NCBI GenBank assembly: GCA_029532415.1
Contig: JAQOTA010000069.1
Location: 620,001-684,000 of the forward strand
Direction of reading: 5' to 3'
Length of the DNA: 64,000 nt
Source: Marasmius tenuissimus
Lineage: Eukaryota; Basidiomycota; Agaricomycetes; Agaricales; Marasmiaceae
Position 1 is the stretch's first letter. Every line of letters begins with the position of its first letter. Both the position numbers and the translations under genes were made by a program. Shown here piece by piece: positions 11,248 to 23,531 of the stretch. The notes under the pieces are model-generated. The model did no database searches and was not told where the DNA came from. It saw only the letters and a program-made list of their open reading frames with translations.

Positions 11248-13392
11248 TCAACAAATCCCGGTGTGCCTCGTCGCCTTACCCGTGGCTTCCACGAAATCGT
11301 ACACATAACCACCGGTATATACGAAGGAGGTCCAGTTCTCCTGTAACTCTAGAAGTTTCCAGCCTGTAACGGAATTAGCTCAGGATGGCAGGGGAGAAGG
11401 GATAGGAAATGGCCCATGTCCCGTATTCGTACACACCTTTCTCTGTGTTGTCATCGTTAACCCATACTTTGCGCCCACCGCCGTCACTACGGGGCTCTTC
11501 AATCCTGAACAACCTATCCTCGGATGCCTCGATACGGTATCGCGTTGAATCTTGCTTATCTTTTTTATAGACTTTTGCCCAATCTGGCAAATCACGAGCA
11601 ATGATCAGCGGCGAGATCGAATAACTGTACAGGAGAAGAACGCCGTACTTAGAGACACTTTCGTGTAAATCCAGATATCACCGTCGCCGCGTTGCTGGTA
11701 GAGGTGTCGCCAGTTGGTTGCAATCTGACTCTTGCTGTCAGGGCAATTGTCAATCCGGTCCCACCCTGTAGATGGTGATGACAATACGAAGTCATGGATT
11801 AGACTTGGTCTTCAAAGTATCAGACCCTGTGTTCAAATTAGTCCTCACCTTTCGGCTTTCCGTTTGGGACTGGAAGGTGTTGAATCTCGCCTCTGTTATT
11901 TAGACGATAGAGATGGGTCTTCGTAGATGAGATCCGTACAGTACTCGACGAGTTGTTTAGTTCTCTCCAACGGTTCGTCGAATCTGATTTGCTAAGTCAA
12001 AATTCACACCGCACGCGGAGATCACAGACAGTGGCACACCTTCAGCTCGCTCTCGAAGCATCTGCATCACTATCCTCCCATTGACCGGATCGTGGACGTA
12101 TTTTGCGCTCCCCCGGATGTCGATTTGTTGCTCCGAAAAACTATCTCTGTGTTCGACTTCGAGCCTGGTCCAGTCTATGCGCCAGAGAGGGAATGGGAGG
12201 TAAGTTCAGCTTCCGGTTCCGGAAAGAGGGGATGTAAAGACTGACTCGTTGAGTCGCGCCCTCTGATAAACGAACCGTCCCATGTTAAAACAGCATTGTT
12301 ATTCTTGATCATGTAAAGTTGACCGTCACAGGCCTTCAGAGTGGTCACGTTCTCCGCGTCAGATACACGTCCAATGGTACATTTTTCCGCTACTGGTATA
12401 ATTTTCCAGATCAAACTCGACGGAGAGATAGACCATTCACACTCACATCGTCCGGCCTCTTTGAAGGACCTAAGTTGGACCTCCCCATCTTTCATTAGGA
12501 GATACAAATCTTGCTTCCAAGCGGCCATCTTAACTATATCCTTATCATCCACTATCTCCTGGTGCTGGACCTCAGGAATGGGATAGAGAGATTTGGCAAA
12601 GTCCTTGTCGGAATCGGAGAGAACGGTTCCTCCAGGGATATTGTGGAGGTCGGCGTCGTCCCTCAAGATATCCCTTGGGATAGGATAACACATAATCGAA
12701 TGACGATCGGCTATTTCCGAACCTTTACACCCGCCGCGATGTTTTGAGAGAGGCTGTAACACCTCACGATTGACCTTGTTTTCATCCCATTGGTTGTGTT
12801 TCCAGTAATAGGCATATGCTTTTTTTGTGTCAATCAATCTGAGGATATCATCACGGAAATGTTCGTGCACGAAGCCCAAAGTATGGCCGGTCTCATGAAG
12901 TACGGTGCGGGTGAGGTCTTGTGTTACGCCGTTGGCGTTGAGTCCTTCGAGCATCATTGTTGGTTCTCGCGGGTTGGTTATTTGAAGGATTTCTGTACCA
13001 ACGTAGGACCAGCGCCCGCCAACGAGTTTGCCACTGACTAAACCAGAGAAGGTGATACGGACCTCAGCAGCGAATATATGGTCGTTGGAGGGTTCGGAGG
13101 GGAGGAGGGTAAAATGGACGTTGCAGTGTTCGGACCACTGGTTCATGATTCCGACAATTGTCTGTTGAAATGTGTGTGATGGTGGGGGGTCATCGATGAA
13201 GGCAACGCGGAGGCGGACACCATGACCATCATGCGGCCATACCGATTCTCTCGCGTAGACGAGACGACTTGGCTCCGGTGGCCGAGATGAGGAGTAAGGC
13301 ACGCCCTCTGGTAGCGAGTGGTCTGAGATATCATTTTTGTTGGAACTGTTGTGTGGTGGTCGAGGAAAGACTTCTGTGGAGTGTTCAGCCAT
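11248..13392 (-). CDS. Astacin-type metalloprotease with C-terminal repeats, copy C
   Basis: Convergent with B. Exon 1 runs from 13392 to about 12447 and exon 2 starts near 12392; this first intron is a multiple of three with no stop, so an unspliced reading is also open. The start at 13392 (MAEHSTEVF) is chosen because sister genes E, H and I begin at the matching M-A/V position; an in-frame ATG lies 15 nt upstream. The zinc site is HETGHTLGFVHEHFRDD and the Met-turn is HSIMCYP, so the enzyme should be active. Repeats follow as DLYLLMKDGEV, QLYMIKNN, a VDIRG-like blade (QIDIRGSAKYVHD), and a last blade YVYDFVEATGKATRHTGIC. The sixth repeat carries GGRKVWVNDDNTE. No signal peptide is seen. 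Later intron borders were not fully resolved. Confidence 0.8.
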
Positions 13393-14907
13393 GGGATGGA
13401 GGAACAACCTGGAGGGCGTGTTTAATCACCAGTCCTTCAATTGCGAGAGACTTATTTATCGTATCCAGGACTTTTGTTTAATGTACAAACAGAATATGAC
13501 CTGATTCGGTATGATCGTGCTATTGCCTTTTGTTGCATAATTCTTCAGAGGTCGACTCCTGAGAACAACGGGCGTTCAGTGCTCCAATAGAGTCATTGGG
13601 ACAGCTGTAACACGGACAGTTCTATTTCTGGTTGATTGATGAAGCTTTGAAGACGCGCGTACGGAAGCACATCTTCCGGTGAGATCGAGGCGCACATGCC
13701 TTCCAGAGACAGCTGTCAATCCCCAGTTAGTACCGTAGCCGCTCTGCAAAATGAGTCTGTTCGCACCGTCAAAAGCAGAGGTTCAGCACCGTCCCATTGT
13801 ACGAGATTTGGGAATCTTTTGCAGGAAAGCAACCACGAAGGGTTTGTTATTGAAACATAGGTTGTGATGACTGGGCGCCGTTTAACCTCCACATTATCAG
13901 CCACACCGGGACCTGTCAATGCAATCACACTTCAACGCCACGACTGTGAAGATATGACTTACTCACCACATCGTTTGATCAAAGATTTCTCTTCGTATCC
14001 GGTCTTCCGTTCCTCAAAGTGGCCATTAGTAGAGAGTAGAGAGTGTGCAGAACACCCATCGCCGAAAACGACGTTGCACAGAACGCCCATGGCCGTGATC
14101 ATCATACCGCAATCACCACCTGACGCCAAAAAGTCCCACTGCTTTGGCTCAGTATTGGCTACTCATGCTTGTGGGGTGCATTTGATAGTTACGACTATCA
14201 ATCCTTCGCGTCAATGATGGGATACCGGTTATCGATTATCGATAAAGCCAAAGGACTCACGAGTGTAACCGAGCAGCGAGTTAGAGAGACCGCGAGTGAT
14301 TTGGGGCAGAGGTGAGGTAACAAGTCAACGTGTCAGAAATCCAGAGATGTCCGTTACAGGCCTACCTCTGAGGACTAGACTTACATGTAGTTGGTGTTCT
14401 ACATGCCCTCTGAGGATCTTTTTCGAGGCCTCGCGAGGACGTTGAGCTTCAGTTCCGAATGGTCATTAGTACAAATAGGAGGTCATACTCGTGCTTGACC
14501 TAATGTCGCGCCCACTGTTGTCCCAACTATATGACTGTAGCCGTACTTTCATTAGGCAGTTCTGGGCCGCTATGAGAGGAGCATCAAACTTCAGTGAATT
14601 TACGCCAGCTGGAGCATGTTGTTGGTTTGAAAACTTCATTCGATTGCGACTCGATTTTGCAATACCTCCCAAGCTATCTGGATGGTGAGAGAAGGACGGG
14701 AAGAATTGAATGTCGACGCTCGAGAGTCGAGACCAACTCGAGACATAAAAGTTAAACTGGAAAGTGAGAAGTTTCCCAGGTCAGATCAGCACGTGGTTCT
14801 TCTATTTGACGGGCTATCGGCTGACGCCGAACGGAATAATTGAACAGCTCTATGACTCTCTATGAGCGCTTTTGCCGCGACGCGACGTTGGCAAACCAAG
14901 ACTACTG
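13393..14907. other. Intergenic, astacin C promoter and upstream of PKA relic 1
   Basis: No gene supported. The part next to copy C should hold its promoter. About 14400-14900 is similar to 24600-24900 and to 37700-38340 (shared CTTCA.AG.GTGAATTTACGCCA-type sequence), so it is the duplicated upstream region of the PKA gene. A short near-duplication sits at about 14045-14093. Confidence 0.5.
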
Positions 14908-15333
14908 GGTTTTGCATAATAGCGTGAACACGCGATTTTTTTTATTTCACGTCGGGTTCCTCGGAGCGCTCATACTGCCGGTGGGGCAGTATGGGAGACC
15001 TGCAAGATTGAGCTTCGAGTGAGCTTTCTGACTTCCATCTACAATACTGACTCCAGGCAAGCCTGAACTAGTTGAGACATCCTAGAACAGGATAAATAAA
15101 CCTACCTGTGGGCTTCAATGGTACACATTCCACTTAGAGAAGGTCAAAGCCACTGCGGGATATCCCGACGGAGGTCAAATCTCCGTGTTGCCACAGCGGC
15201 TGGAAGTGTCGGACCGGGCCACGTAAGGCGAAATATTTTTTTCGCATTGTTCACGCTATTATGCAAAACCTAGTCTCGCGCGCCATCCTGACGATACCGG
15301 GAAGACAATCGTTCCCTGTATGCAAAACCCAGT
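14908..15333. mobile_element. Small TA-flanked MITE upstream of PKA relic 1
   Basis: The ends are CTGGGTTTTGCAT (from about 14912) and its inverse ATGCAAAACCCAG (to about 15331), each bordered by TA. A second inverted copy of the longer end (GGTTTTGCATAATAGCGTG) lies at about 15251-15277, so one end may be duplicated. The corresponding region upstream of the intact PKA gene (about 38360-38480) lacks the insert. There is no coding capacity. Confidence 0.65.
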
Positions 15334-15374
15334 AATTGCTTTCTCTCTCCCTTCTTCGACTTTCCCTTTTCTCT

Positions 15375-16185
15375 TCTCGGCTCAGCGCAGGGCACATTTT
15401 TGACTTGACCGGTTCGATAAAAAATATCTCCGAGCATCAACAGAGATGCGCCTACCACACCTCCCATGTTGCCTGGACACAGTGCTGGCGAGCAAGACCA
15501 GGGCGAAGACATGCCAATATACTCTGAAAGCGAGGATGTCGCTATGAACGAGGTCTCTCAGTCTTCCCCGCAGCAACCATCCGCCTCGGTCGAACAACCT
15601 CCTCCTTCTGCTACGACTTCCGAAGGAAGGTCAAAGACCCCAGAGACTGCCAGAGGACGAGACGGTGCATCTACATAATGCCGAGCTTCGATTGACGGAC
15701 TTTGCGGTCTGTGGTACCCTTGGTACGTAGGCATCGAGTGTATCTACTATGAACTGTCATCAAGAATTCTATCTAGTCCTGTAGGTCACGGTACATGCGG
15801 TCGTGTCCTCGCACGACGCCATCATCCATTGACCCAGAGCCGTTTCGCACTCAAAGTCCTCCAGAAGAGCAAGATTAACGATCCATTGTACCTCGAGTTT
15901 AGCATCCCTTCGTCGTTGATCTGCTTTCGACGTTCCAGGATAGCTCAAACGTCTACATGCTGATGTCATACGTTCCTGGTGGGGAGCTTTTTCCGCATCT
16001 ACAGAGGGCGTTTAGTTCACACCAGACGTCGCGAGGTTTCATCAGACGACTATCTTATTGGTGTCACAATACCTCCACTCCTTTACCATCACTTGAACCC
16101 GCAGAACTTCGTTGAAGATCCGCCGTTTTACGATCAAACGTTGGCGCAGCACGCTCCGCTGCCCTTGGGCCCCCCTTCTCCAATT
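15375..16185 (+). pseudogene. PKA catalytic subunit relic 1 (5' half of a chimera)
   Basis: Similar to the intact PKA gene at 38558-39967 from its 5' leader through exon 1 (PPMLPGHSAGEQDQGEDMPIYS) and into the kinase N-lobe ([13 protein letters not shown]). The native start codon context is lost, there are frameshifts around 15675-15970, and similarity stops near the catalytic loop region. The last part (about 16110-16135) resembles the HPPFYDE piece of PKA after an internal deletion. It then runs directly into Aurora promoter sequence at about 16190. No functional kinase can be made. Confidence 0.85.
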
Positions 16186-17244
16186 CTCGTCCCTGCAGCT
16201 TCGGCATCGAACCCGATATCTAACACTCCCCGAACCGCTCGTCGACAACATTGGATGATGCCAACAGCACCCTCGCTCGCCCACCAACTTTCCAACCCCA
16301 ACATTTCCTCAATCACAGTCTAAAGAACGTACGGACGACAAGGACCAAGAAAAAATCCGACGTTTCTAAGCTGCTCACCAAATATGCTGCACCGAATTCA
16401 GTTCCTGGACATGGACTTACGAAATCAAGCGGCCAGAACTACTTTAACAGGCCCGCGATACCGAGCAATTCAAAGTTGGCCGCGAAAGCCAGCACGCCGG
16501 CGTTGAATTTGACGAAGACGAGCCAATCGTCCTCGTCACAGTCGCAGCAGAAACTTCTAACAAAACACTCAAAGATGTGCAGCACGACGATCTCGATCGA
16601 CCTCGGGCAACTGGACATTGGAAAGTACGACGGAGGGCTTGAGGCTGATACGCACGACGCCGTATTGTCAGACGACTTGGCATTGCATTCGAGTACTAAG
16701 TACGTCTCTACAGCGAAAGTATCTGCTACCACCTAGGTCTGACTTCTCTCTAAATCGCTAGTACCACCCAATCTCTACTCGACTTCCAAATCGGCCGCCC
16801 CTTGGAGAACGCAAAATTCGGTCACCTCTACATGGCCCGTACCAAACAAGCTCCCCATTACCTCCTCGCCCTCAAAGCCCTCTACAAATCCAAACTCGTA
16901 CACGAAGGTACAGAGAAACAACGTCGTCGTCAAGTCGTCAAATCGTAAATCCTCTCCGCCACCCGAATATCTTACGGTTATACGGGTACTTTCACGATTC
17001 GAAACGCGTCTTTTTGATGCTCGAAGACAAGGCGAGATGTACAAGCAGCTTCTTAAGCAAGGATCGTTTTCGGAGAGACGGAGTGCGTGGTATTGGGACC
17101 AGATCCCTTTCGTACCTCGATTCGAAACACGTTATACACCGGAATATCAAGCCGGAGAACTTGCTGATTGAGTTGAATGGGGAGCTGAAGCTTGCGGATT
17201 TCGGATGGAGTGTCCATGCACCGGGAAACAGGAGGAGTACATAA
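16186..17244 (+). pseudogene. Aurora kinase relic 1 (3' half of the chimera)
   Basis: Follows the intact Aurora gene from its promoter through the N-terminal region and kinase domain. The first exon frame is broken by a stop soon after the ATG region (about 16320), and further indels interrupt the N-lobe ([13 protein letters not shown]). The catalytic loop reads [10 protein letters not shown], so the catalytic Asp is Asn. The [15 protein letters not shown] block is kept but is followed at once by a TAA stop. The last exons are missing. A clear decayed copy fused behind a PKA half gene. Confidence 0.88.
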
Positions 17245-18637
17245 GTAATACAAGGATGTAAGTCAAACTGCTCGTTTTGAAGACTTGACTCGATTACCCG
17301 ACAGACTAGTTGGTACGACCGTTTAAATAATTCCCACAAAAAAATGTACGGTATATCAGAAAATTAAAAGGTGGTTTCCGAGAACCCCGAGTGCTCCCAA
17401 TTCTCCCTGGCGTCAGCTCAAAACGGCTGCAGTTCTGGCCCATTCTTGCTCAGTCCACTTCGGTATATGTTCCAAAACTGTCATAGAATTGTCCTCGATA
17501 GATCTGTCTGGGGCTAGCCTGCGTGGATACATGATACGTTTAGAGGGAACAAGCCTATTCATAGCACATTGAACGGAATAATAACACTGTGAATAGGTAT
17601 TTAGATGGCTTACTCGTCCAAAGACAGAGAACTTTATATACCTGATGCAAGTGCGCCAGCTCGTGCCCTGTAGATCGGCATCTTCACAACGACAAACCAA
17701 ACACATCGTGTTGAAGTTTGAAAGGATGTGAATATCTGAAGGCAGTTTGAGTATCGGATCTCTGAGAAGGAACGAAATGAGCATACTTACTGATCGTAAG
17801 CTCAGATCCCTCGCGTTCCTGTGGATTTTGGATCCCACATGTTCACAAGTGCGAGTGCGGGTCTCTAGCAGTCAATTTCTCTGAGCTATGGCGGGGTGGA
17901 TGAGTGCTTTAAGCGCTTGAGCACACAGAAAAGCCTCTTTCTATGCACGGGTACACTGTCGATGTGATTTCTTCACAATCACCCAGCAAGATCCTTCGCG
18001 AAGACCCGCGCCAAGCTACGGAGATCCTAGTGGGCATTAAGTTTTATCGTTTCCTGGGTAGAATTTGACAGATCGTATGGACGGTTGTCCTCCTCGCTGT
18101 GCCGCCCCGCTGTATCTTCATGACGGCGCACGGATCCCTGAGTAGTAGTTTCTCCCGTTTTGGAGCACTTATGCAGGGGGATATAAGCAGATGGTTGCGC
18201 ACACAACTAGAAAAATTTGACGTACCGACTGTGCGCCCCAGACCAAATATCACTGCCAGAAAATCTAATTTCTTATCACTGTCAACACCTGCAAGTCGCC
18301 TGTCGCGATCCTTCAGCAGCAAGTCACACTGAAATACAGTGTCCTTGAAGAGTAATTTGAGGATCTAATTGTTCAGGATGGATGAGATGGCACATACCCG
18401 GTCAACGGTGTACTCTCCAACGACCTTGAAGGCCCTATGTCCCTGTAGCCATGCACCCGAGTTCCTGGGAGCAAGTATCTTCGGAATATGAGTGTTTGAG
18501 TGACTCTTCAAAGCCGATTTTGTCCTAAACGAGTACAGTGGTCGAGATGGGGTGGAGGTGTTATCGGGGTGGGGGTAGTGTATCGAAAAAGAAGTGTGAC
18601 TGTCACCGTCGAAACCTCGTTCTCATCCCATGATGAT
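17245..18637. other. Intergenic between Aurora relic 1 and astacin D
   Basis: No gene can be supported. A reverse-strand open frame at 17413-17838 contains plausible splice sites and several cysteines, but the frames across the candidate introns do not agree and no family is recognised. The promoter of D and its missing 5' coding end should fall near 18400-18637. Confidence 0.4.
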
Positions 18638-20559
18638 ATGCCCAAGCCAAGCAGCCTCGCTCTCCCGAGATCTACCAAATGGCCGGGTAACGGCGTTCGC
18701 CTCGACGTCGCCTGCGTCAATCATTCTCCACCTCCGGACGATTTCCTGGAGAAGGTTATAAAGCACATGAATACCTGGTCCAGTGTTTGCAACTGCCGCT
18801 TCGTCCTCCTCCCCACCGACCCCTCAGACCGCAACGAACACATTCCTGCTGCGGATGTTCGTATCAGGTTCTCTTATAATAACGACTCTTCTTGGTCCCT
18901 CGTCGGCACAGACATCCTGGAGCAACCGGACCGCCACCAGCCAACGATGTCGATCGCAATGTCTAAGGCTAATATCGACCCGATTACCCCGGAATTCATC
19001 CAGACACTCCTCCATGAGACCGGCCATACCTTGGGCTTCGTGCACGAACACCTCCGTCCTGGACTCGTTGAGCGGATTGACGAGAGGAAAGCAATCGCCT
19101 ACTATAAGACACAGGTCGGATGGACGGAGGACCGGACAAGGCGTGAGGTGCTCAAGCGCCTCTCACCTACGCGTGCATACGACATTTCGAGCAAGCCGGA
19201 CGATGTTTCAATCATGTGTTATCCCTTCACCCAACATATCCTGAAGGACGGCAGTGACGCCATCCGTGGAGGGAAGACTCTCAGCAAGTACGACAAGAAG
19301 CACGCCGCAGCGGTTTATCCCATTCTCAAGCCCGAAAGAAGGGAAATGAAGGAGGGGGAGGTTGATAGGATTACTCCGAAGGATTCATATTTCGCGGTGA
19401 AGGACGGTATAGTCGTTGAGCAGTTCGAAGTCGATCAACACTGTCAGTGTAGTCCTCCTTCAACGTTCAATCCTCGATCCCATCTGATATAACTACTAGT
19501 GGGAGGGCGTATCATAACTCGGAGACCCGTACCAGTCAAGCTCCATGTCTTCATTATCTCATCAACTTCCGAAGGTCGACTATATATTGTGAAGGCTGAT
19601 TCCGCTGGTGCCAATTTCGCTAATAGAACAAGACGGGAAGGTCACAGAGATAGCATTGGCAGTTAGCAAATCGCTTTTTCACTCAGTTCTCTGGGCTCAC
19701 CTTTTACTCTCCTTGCTTTGCGCGTAGAGTGGGTTGTTGATAACGGGAAGCTGAATATACCTATCGCCTGGGACAAGGATGGAAATATCACCGTGTACGA
19801 TTGGCAAGGCACGTTCCACATTCTGTATACGCCCGCCGTGTAACTGACTCTGACCGACTATTATTCTCTAGGTCCTGATAAAAGATCACTGGGGGCAGAG
19901 GACTCGATCAGATGGATCACATCTACACAAGATTACCAGTACTGTCAAACCCACAATGGCAGGATTTTCAAGAAATCAGTGGAAAATCCATTGTGTAAGA
20001 ACATCGAAGAGTTCGGCTCTATGGCTTCCATGCTCACAACCCTCTCTAATACAGCTGGTTGGAAGCGGATCGACATCGACAAACTCAGCGATACCCTACA
20101 GATCAAGGCCGGCTGGCGCCGCCTCTACCAACATCGCAAGAATGGAGAAATTTGGGTTCACAGAGGTGCGGGCGATTGTAAGTGGTCTTCTTGATCATGA
20201 CACGCAACCGTTTGAGATCATTGATATAACCACTCTTTGTGGCCTGCCAGTTTGGACCAGAGTTTACAGAAACAGAAGGTCAAAGCAGTACCACATTGAC
20301 GCGTACGAGGACAGATTGTTCAGGATTGACACCGATGGGTCTGGCAGTGGCGTGTGGGCCAACGATGATAATACTGAGGCAGGTAAGTGTATCTCAATAT
20401 TCTTTTTCCCTTGCATCTCGAGCTAAGCTTGGCACAGGTTGGAAATCTCTCAAGATCAGCAAAGATTGGTCCAAATTCTCGTATACCCGTGGCTGTGTGT
20501 ATGAATCCGTCCAGAGAGGGACGAAAGAGATCGTGACGAAGTATGCCGGGATTTGTTGA
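18638..20559 (+). CDS. Astacin-type metalloprotease with C-terminal repeats, copy D
   Basis: Closest in layout to F. The catalytic part is intact: KWPGNGVRLDVAC, zinc site HETGHTLGFVHEHLRP, Met-turn SIMCYP. The downstream repeat exons read without stops to KYAGIC at 20557-20559. The odd point is the 5' end. In B and F the protein begins about 30 residues before the shared ETSFxSHDD segment, but in D that sequence is replaced and no ATG matches. The frame stays open upstream to about 18500 with no ATG. The first in-frame ATG is 18638 (MPKPSSLAL), which would leave the protease domain whole with a short N-terminus. The intron 19809-19871 begins GC rather than GT. Activity is plausible; start uncertain. 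Confidence 0.75.
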
Positions 20560-21344
20560 AGTTGTTCGCCCACGGACATGGAGTGTCGCTCTCCGGGCAA
20601 AGGCGCTGGCGCATCGATGCGTATTTAAATCAGGAAAGAACATTGCTATGGAACACTAGGATATACTTATATTTTTGTTGTATGATATACCGCGAGCCCT
20701 TGTCGTGGGTCCGCAATCGCGGATTAGTTTTGCTTTATTGATAGTTAATGTTGTATTCGATCTCTGTAGGTAGATACTGGTAGTAACCCGTGCAGATGCA
20801 CGATTTAAAGAAATTTAGTAGATGAGGGTTGCGAAAGATGAGCAGAAGAGCGCTGCTCGTCGCCCGGCCTTGACAGGCCGGCTCCTCGCAGCGCCCGGGC
20901 CGGTGAGCAGTGATCACTGATCAGCCAATCAGAAAGTTACAGAGTTGTCTCCGGAGACAACCTGTCGTCTTCTGTGTAGTAGATATCCATTGAACTGGTG
21001 CATGGAGGGGGCACTGAAGAGTATCAAGCAGTAGGTTCTTCACAAAGTTCGTGTCAACGCGAAGATCGCCGATAAGAAAAGTGGCATGTCTTGTCTTCCG
21101 GCGGAGGCCTCAATCCGATATAGGCTCGCACTGGCGCGATGCCAGTGGTGTTGCGTGCAATATGATTTCGTATTAACCACGCCTATCAATAAGAAAATTA
21201 CAGTATCCAAAAGGAGACCTATGTCCATGGTCGAAAGAAACTAGATTAGTATGTATTTAGTTCGCAATATCATATGAAGAGAACAACCCTGAACGATCCA
21301 CCAGTGGCACGGTCGACAAATATACGCCTTCAACACCTTGAAGT
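20560..21344. repeat. Intergenic between convergent D and E, duplicated at 29546-30125
   Basis: No gene. The sequence is recognisably the same as that between F and G: shared GGGTCCGCAATC.CGGATT near 20708 and 29690, and AAGTTCGTGTC.ACGCGAA near 21044 and 29830. D-E and F-G are therefore copies of one convergent gene pair. A GC-rich hairpin (CCGGCC, 6 nt, GGCCGG) lies near 20863-20882. Confidence 0.65.
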
Positions 21345-23531
21345 TCAACATATCCCGGTATACCTCGTCACCTCCCCCGTACGTTTGACGAACACGTACA
21401 CATAACCTGCAGTGTAAACAAAGTCTGACCAATCCTTCTTTATCTGCAAAGGTTTCCAACCTGTACAAGAATCAGTATGGCACGAAGGGATAGGAAGAAG
21501 ATCGACAGCCCGCGTTCGCACTGACCTCCAACTTCGCCTCCAACATGAGTACCATGACCGGTAATATGTACCGCAGTATGGTCTGTATTGTTATCGTTGA
21601 CCCATACACCAGACCCTTCGCCACGACGCTCTTCGCTAGACTGGATCCTGAAAAGCCTGTCCTCGTACGCCTCGATGGAGTAGTTCCCTGAGCTTTCAGC
21701 TTGCGAGGTTCTTTCAGAATACATCTTAGTCCAATCTGGCAAATTACGAATGATTTATGAGATTGAACAACTGGACGTGGGAAGAGAAGGACACCATACA
21801 ATCATCCTTATTCGCGTAAACCCATATCTCGCCGTTCTTGCGTTTCATGTAGAGGTGTCGCGAGTTGGTTGTGATCGAATCAATGTCATTAAACTCAAGC
21901 TTGTCGACCTGCTTCCAGTGAACTATAGAAGTGGTGAGAAAGGTCCGAAACCACAAATCAGACTGAGTGTCCGAAGGGGTCCTTACCACGTCTGTTGCCA
22001 TCGTCAATTGGTGTCTGCAAAATTTCGCCCATGTCGTTTAGACGATAGAGATGGGTGTCCGTAGACGAGATTTGTACGGTATGCGACCGTTCGAGTAGCT
22101 TTCTCCATTTCGAATCTGAGTTTCATGAGTTAATCTCAATTACCGCACGAGAGGATCACTAGACGCACAGTCACCCCCTACGAACCGACAACACATCTTT
22201 ATCTCCCGACTAGCCAGATCATGAACGTAGGTTGCCTTCCCCCGGATGTCGATTTGTACCTCGACACTGGGTGCTTCTGGCTTGACAAGTGTGGTCCACT
22301 CTGCGGGTCAGAAGAGGAATGGGAAAATAAATTCAGCTTATGGTTCCAGAGAGAGGGAACGCACAGACTGACCAGTTGAATATTGATCTCCAAATGAGCC
22401 CGTCCATGTTGAGACAATATTTCCATTCTCTATCATGTATAGTTGTCCGTCGCAAGCTTTAAAGGTGGTTACCCTCCTCGCTGACGCGCCCGATGGGGCT
22501 TTTCTGATGATATATCTCCCCCCTAGCAGTGCAGTTGTTTCAGTGACTCGACAGACAGCGATATTCCAAGTACACTCACACTTCCCGTCCTTTTCAAACT
22601 GCCGTTGGACCCCTCCGTTTTTCATCAGGAGGTATAGATTGTTCTCCCAGGCGGCTATCCCAATGATGTTCGTATCTTTTGCAATGACACTGGTCGTAGA
22701 CTTTGGAATGGGATACCACCTCGCAGCGTATTCCTTGTCTATGTCAGAGAGATCCTTCCCTCCAGTTTCCTTCCATTTCCTCCCATTCTTCAAGGTGGGT
22801 TGGACATCCCGATAGTACATAATCGAAAGAGGATCCGAGACCTCAGAGACCGAATACATTGGGGATGGGTTGTTTGTCCAGAGAGGGTTAAGCACGTTCC
22901 TGTCAACCGTGGCTTTGTCCCATCTTTCATCTCTCCAGTAACACTCGTATGTCTTGCGCCTGTCTCTGCGAGCGACGAATTCAGGACGTGAATGCTCGTG
23001 CTTGAAACCCAGGGTGTGGCCAGTTTCATGGAGTATTGAACAGACGAAATCCTCGTCGTTCATCGTGTTGCTGATCCTGTCGAACCCCTCAAGCATCATT
23101 GTTGGCTCTTTCCTGTTGGCTACTCCGAGGATCTCATTACCGATCCCGGACCAGGTTCCGCTCTCGCGCTTGCCTAGAACTTCACCGGAGAAGCTGATAC
23201 GAACTTCGGCAGCGGCAATCTGGTCGCGAGAGGGAGGACAGTCCGAGATGAGGGTGAAGTAAACGTTGCAGAATTCGGACCACCGGTTCATGTGTTTCAC
23301 AATACGTTCCTGGACTTCCTCGGAGTTGTGTCTGCGGTAACGGTCGATGAAGGCGACGCGGAGGCGGATGCCATTGCCTTTCCATTGAGCACTGTTCAGG
23401 AGAACGAGGTGGTCCACGCCGGGAGATGGGGAGAAGAGCTCGTCTTGTGGTGGTGCGCCGCCCAAAATGTCGTTGTGATTGGATCTGTCGTGCGCCCTTC
23501 GAAGAGAGAATTCTTTGCAGCGGTCGGCCAT
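21345..23531 (-). CDS. Astacin-type metalloprotease with C-terminal repeats, copy E
   Basis: Starts at 23531 (MADRCKEFS), matching H and I; the reading frame continues further upstream, but that part is not conserved. The zinc site is HETGHTLGFKHEHSRP. The Met-turn is SIMYYRD, keeping Met and Tyr but with Tyr in place of the Cys seen in sister copies. Repeats include NLYLLMKNGGV, QLYMIENGNIV, QIDIRGKATYVHD, HLYMKRKNGEIWVY, RLFRIQSSEE with GSGVWVNDNNT, and the final TRYTGIC-type end with TGA at 21345. No signal peptide is seen. A longer insertion (about GHGTHVGGEV) follows the VNDNNT motif, near an intron border. Likely active, probably cytosolic. Confidence 0.82.

Noticed and set aside
17413..17838. 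Reverse-strand open frame of 141 codons with cysteines and plausible splice sites
   Set aside because: When the candidate introns are removed the frames do not join, and no domain is recognisable; it may be chance or a decayed gene.
20863..20882. CCGGCC/GGCCGG hairpin as a terminator or attachment site
   Set aside because: Short GC palindromes like this occur by chance, and the F-G counterpart spacer does not keep it.
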